From NCBI GenBank assembly GCA_021772235.1, contig JAJFMI010000058.1, forward strand, positions 1-7,735: DNA of 7,735 bases. Direction: 5' to 3'. The notes under the pieces were generated by a model that saw only the letters and a program-made list of their open reading frames with translations, made no database searches and was not told the origin of the DNA. The DNA is from Chlamydiota bacterium. GTDB taxonomy: Bacteria > Chlamydiota > Chlamydiia > Chlamydiales > JAJFMI01. The stretch's first letter is position 1. The number at the start of each line of letters is the position of its first letter. Positions 7,487 to 7,735 of the stretch are shown here, piece after piece. A program made the position numbers and the translations under genes.

Positions 7487-7562
7487 CTATAAAATATAAT
7501 TTATTTAGAAAAACGTTTTTTAATTATATCTAAAATTTTAAATTAAACAGATCGCGAAACAA

Positions 7563-7596
7563 CGAAGTTGCCTCCGCCATTCTTCAGAAAATCTGA
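7563..7596 (+). pseudogene. Remnant of a uvrA 3' end, right copy of the direct repeat
   Basis: Read in the plus direction, 7564-7596 encodes EVASAILQKI followed by TGA. The end of uvrA encodes EVVSAAPQKI followed by TAA, so seven of ten residues and the stop position agree. At base level 25 of 32 positions match without gaps. The patch is visibly richer in GC than the AT-rich DNA just to its left (7381-7545), as expected if it derives from uvrA. Any similarity further left is lost or broken by small deletions; an AACAGAT at 7545-7551 may match ACCAGAT in uvrA. It is too short to function and is read as the displaced ancestral tail of uvrA or a decayed duplicate. Confidence 0.55.
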
Positions 7597-7735
7597 CTAC
7601 CATTCAAAAAATTCAGAAAAACTCGAAAGCATATTATTAAAAGGTTCATGGGAAAAAATATAACCCGATCTTTCCACCACCCTATTTACAGGAATAGTTA
7701 CTACAGCAGGTTGACCAGTAATTGAAACTCCAAAG
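7597..7735 (-). CDS. C-terminal end of an unidentified protein, cut by the window edge
   Basis: On the minus strand an open frame enters from the right edge and runs for 45 residues to a TAG at 7599-7597. It contains VSITGQPAVVTIPVNRVVE, followed by SGYIFSHEPF and a hydrophobic-acidic end SSFSEFFEW. The mix of a beta-type stretch and an aromatic tail looks like real protein, and no stop interrupts it. No family is recognised from so short a piece. The stop is followed on the minus strand by a 5-bp hairpin (TCAGA, TCTGA, 7596-7584) with a three-base loop but no T-run. Its stop codon abuts the stop of the uvrA remnant, so the gene probably once lay tail to tail with uvrA. It could instead be a chance open frame, since 45 codons is short. 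Confidence 0.6.
   Translation of the reverse strand, partial: FGVSITGQPAVVTIPVNRVVERSGYIFSHEPFNNMLSSFSEFFEW

Noticed and set aside
7490..7540. Overlapping dyads in the AT-rich region (AAAAACGTTTTT at 7509-7520, ATATAATT/AATTATAT, TAAAAT/ATTTTA), considered as an operator or origin-like element.
   Set aside because: The dyads do not share one centre, and such symmetry is frequent in DNA this rich in A and T.
7584..7596. Hairpin TCAGA/TCTGA right after the stop of the right-hand minus-strand gene as a terminator.
   Set aside because: The stem is only 5 bp, no T-run follows on the minus strand, and the bases are accounted for by the uvrA-like remnant.

Overview
The window most likely comes from a chlamydia-like bacterium (phylum Chlamydiota, probably an amoeba-associated family). 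The main reason is the first gene, a UvrA with three ABC ATPase modules still visible after its front end is cut off by the window edge. A UvrA made of two fused copies is characteristic of Chlamydiota and is also seen in some other members of the PVC group. The large eukaryote-like ankyrin and tetratricopeptide-type proteins fit a host-associated lifestyle. The genus cannot be fixed from this sequence.

Layout. Bases 1-3642 (+) hold the 3' two-thirds of the double-length uvrA, in DNA of moderate G+C (near 48% by eye). After a 13-base gap comes a convergent 515-residue ankyrin-repeat protein (5203-3656, -). A 446-base intergenic region follows. It holds the ankyrin gene's own promoter and RBS, a stretch with no recognisable content, and a 169-base nested palindrome (5467-5635) that looks like a MITE or the fused ends of an insertion sequence. 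Next is a 576-residue protein with TPR-like helical repeats (7380-5650, -), with a near-consensus promoter of its own. The last 139 bases are the C-terminal end of a further minus-strand gene (7735-7597). Everything after uvrA is AT-rich (about 35% G+C or less).

The most interesting observation is that the last ten codons and stop of uvrA recur in degenerate form at 7563-7596. The copy has the same orientation and frame, and its stop abuts the stop of the partial gene at the right edge. This suggests that the ankyrin/TPR segment is a roughly 3.95-kb island inserted at the 3' end of uvrA. In this model the insertion supplied uvrA with a new tail and left the old tail on the far side. The ancestral arrangement would have been uvrA meeting the right-hand gene tail to tail.

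How the genes relate. UvrA is a core nucleotide-excision-repair protein and has no functional link to its neighbours. The two island genes have separate promoters and no coupling. Both look like repeat-scaffold proteins of the kind used for protein-protein contacts, and a role as secreted host-interaction effectors is an inference, not something the sequence proves. No integrase, transposase, tRNA, rRNA or CRISPR array is present.
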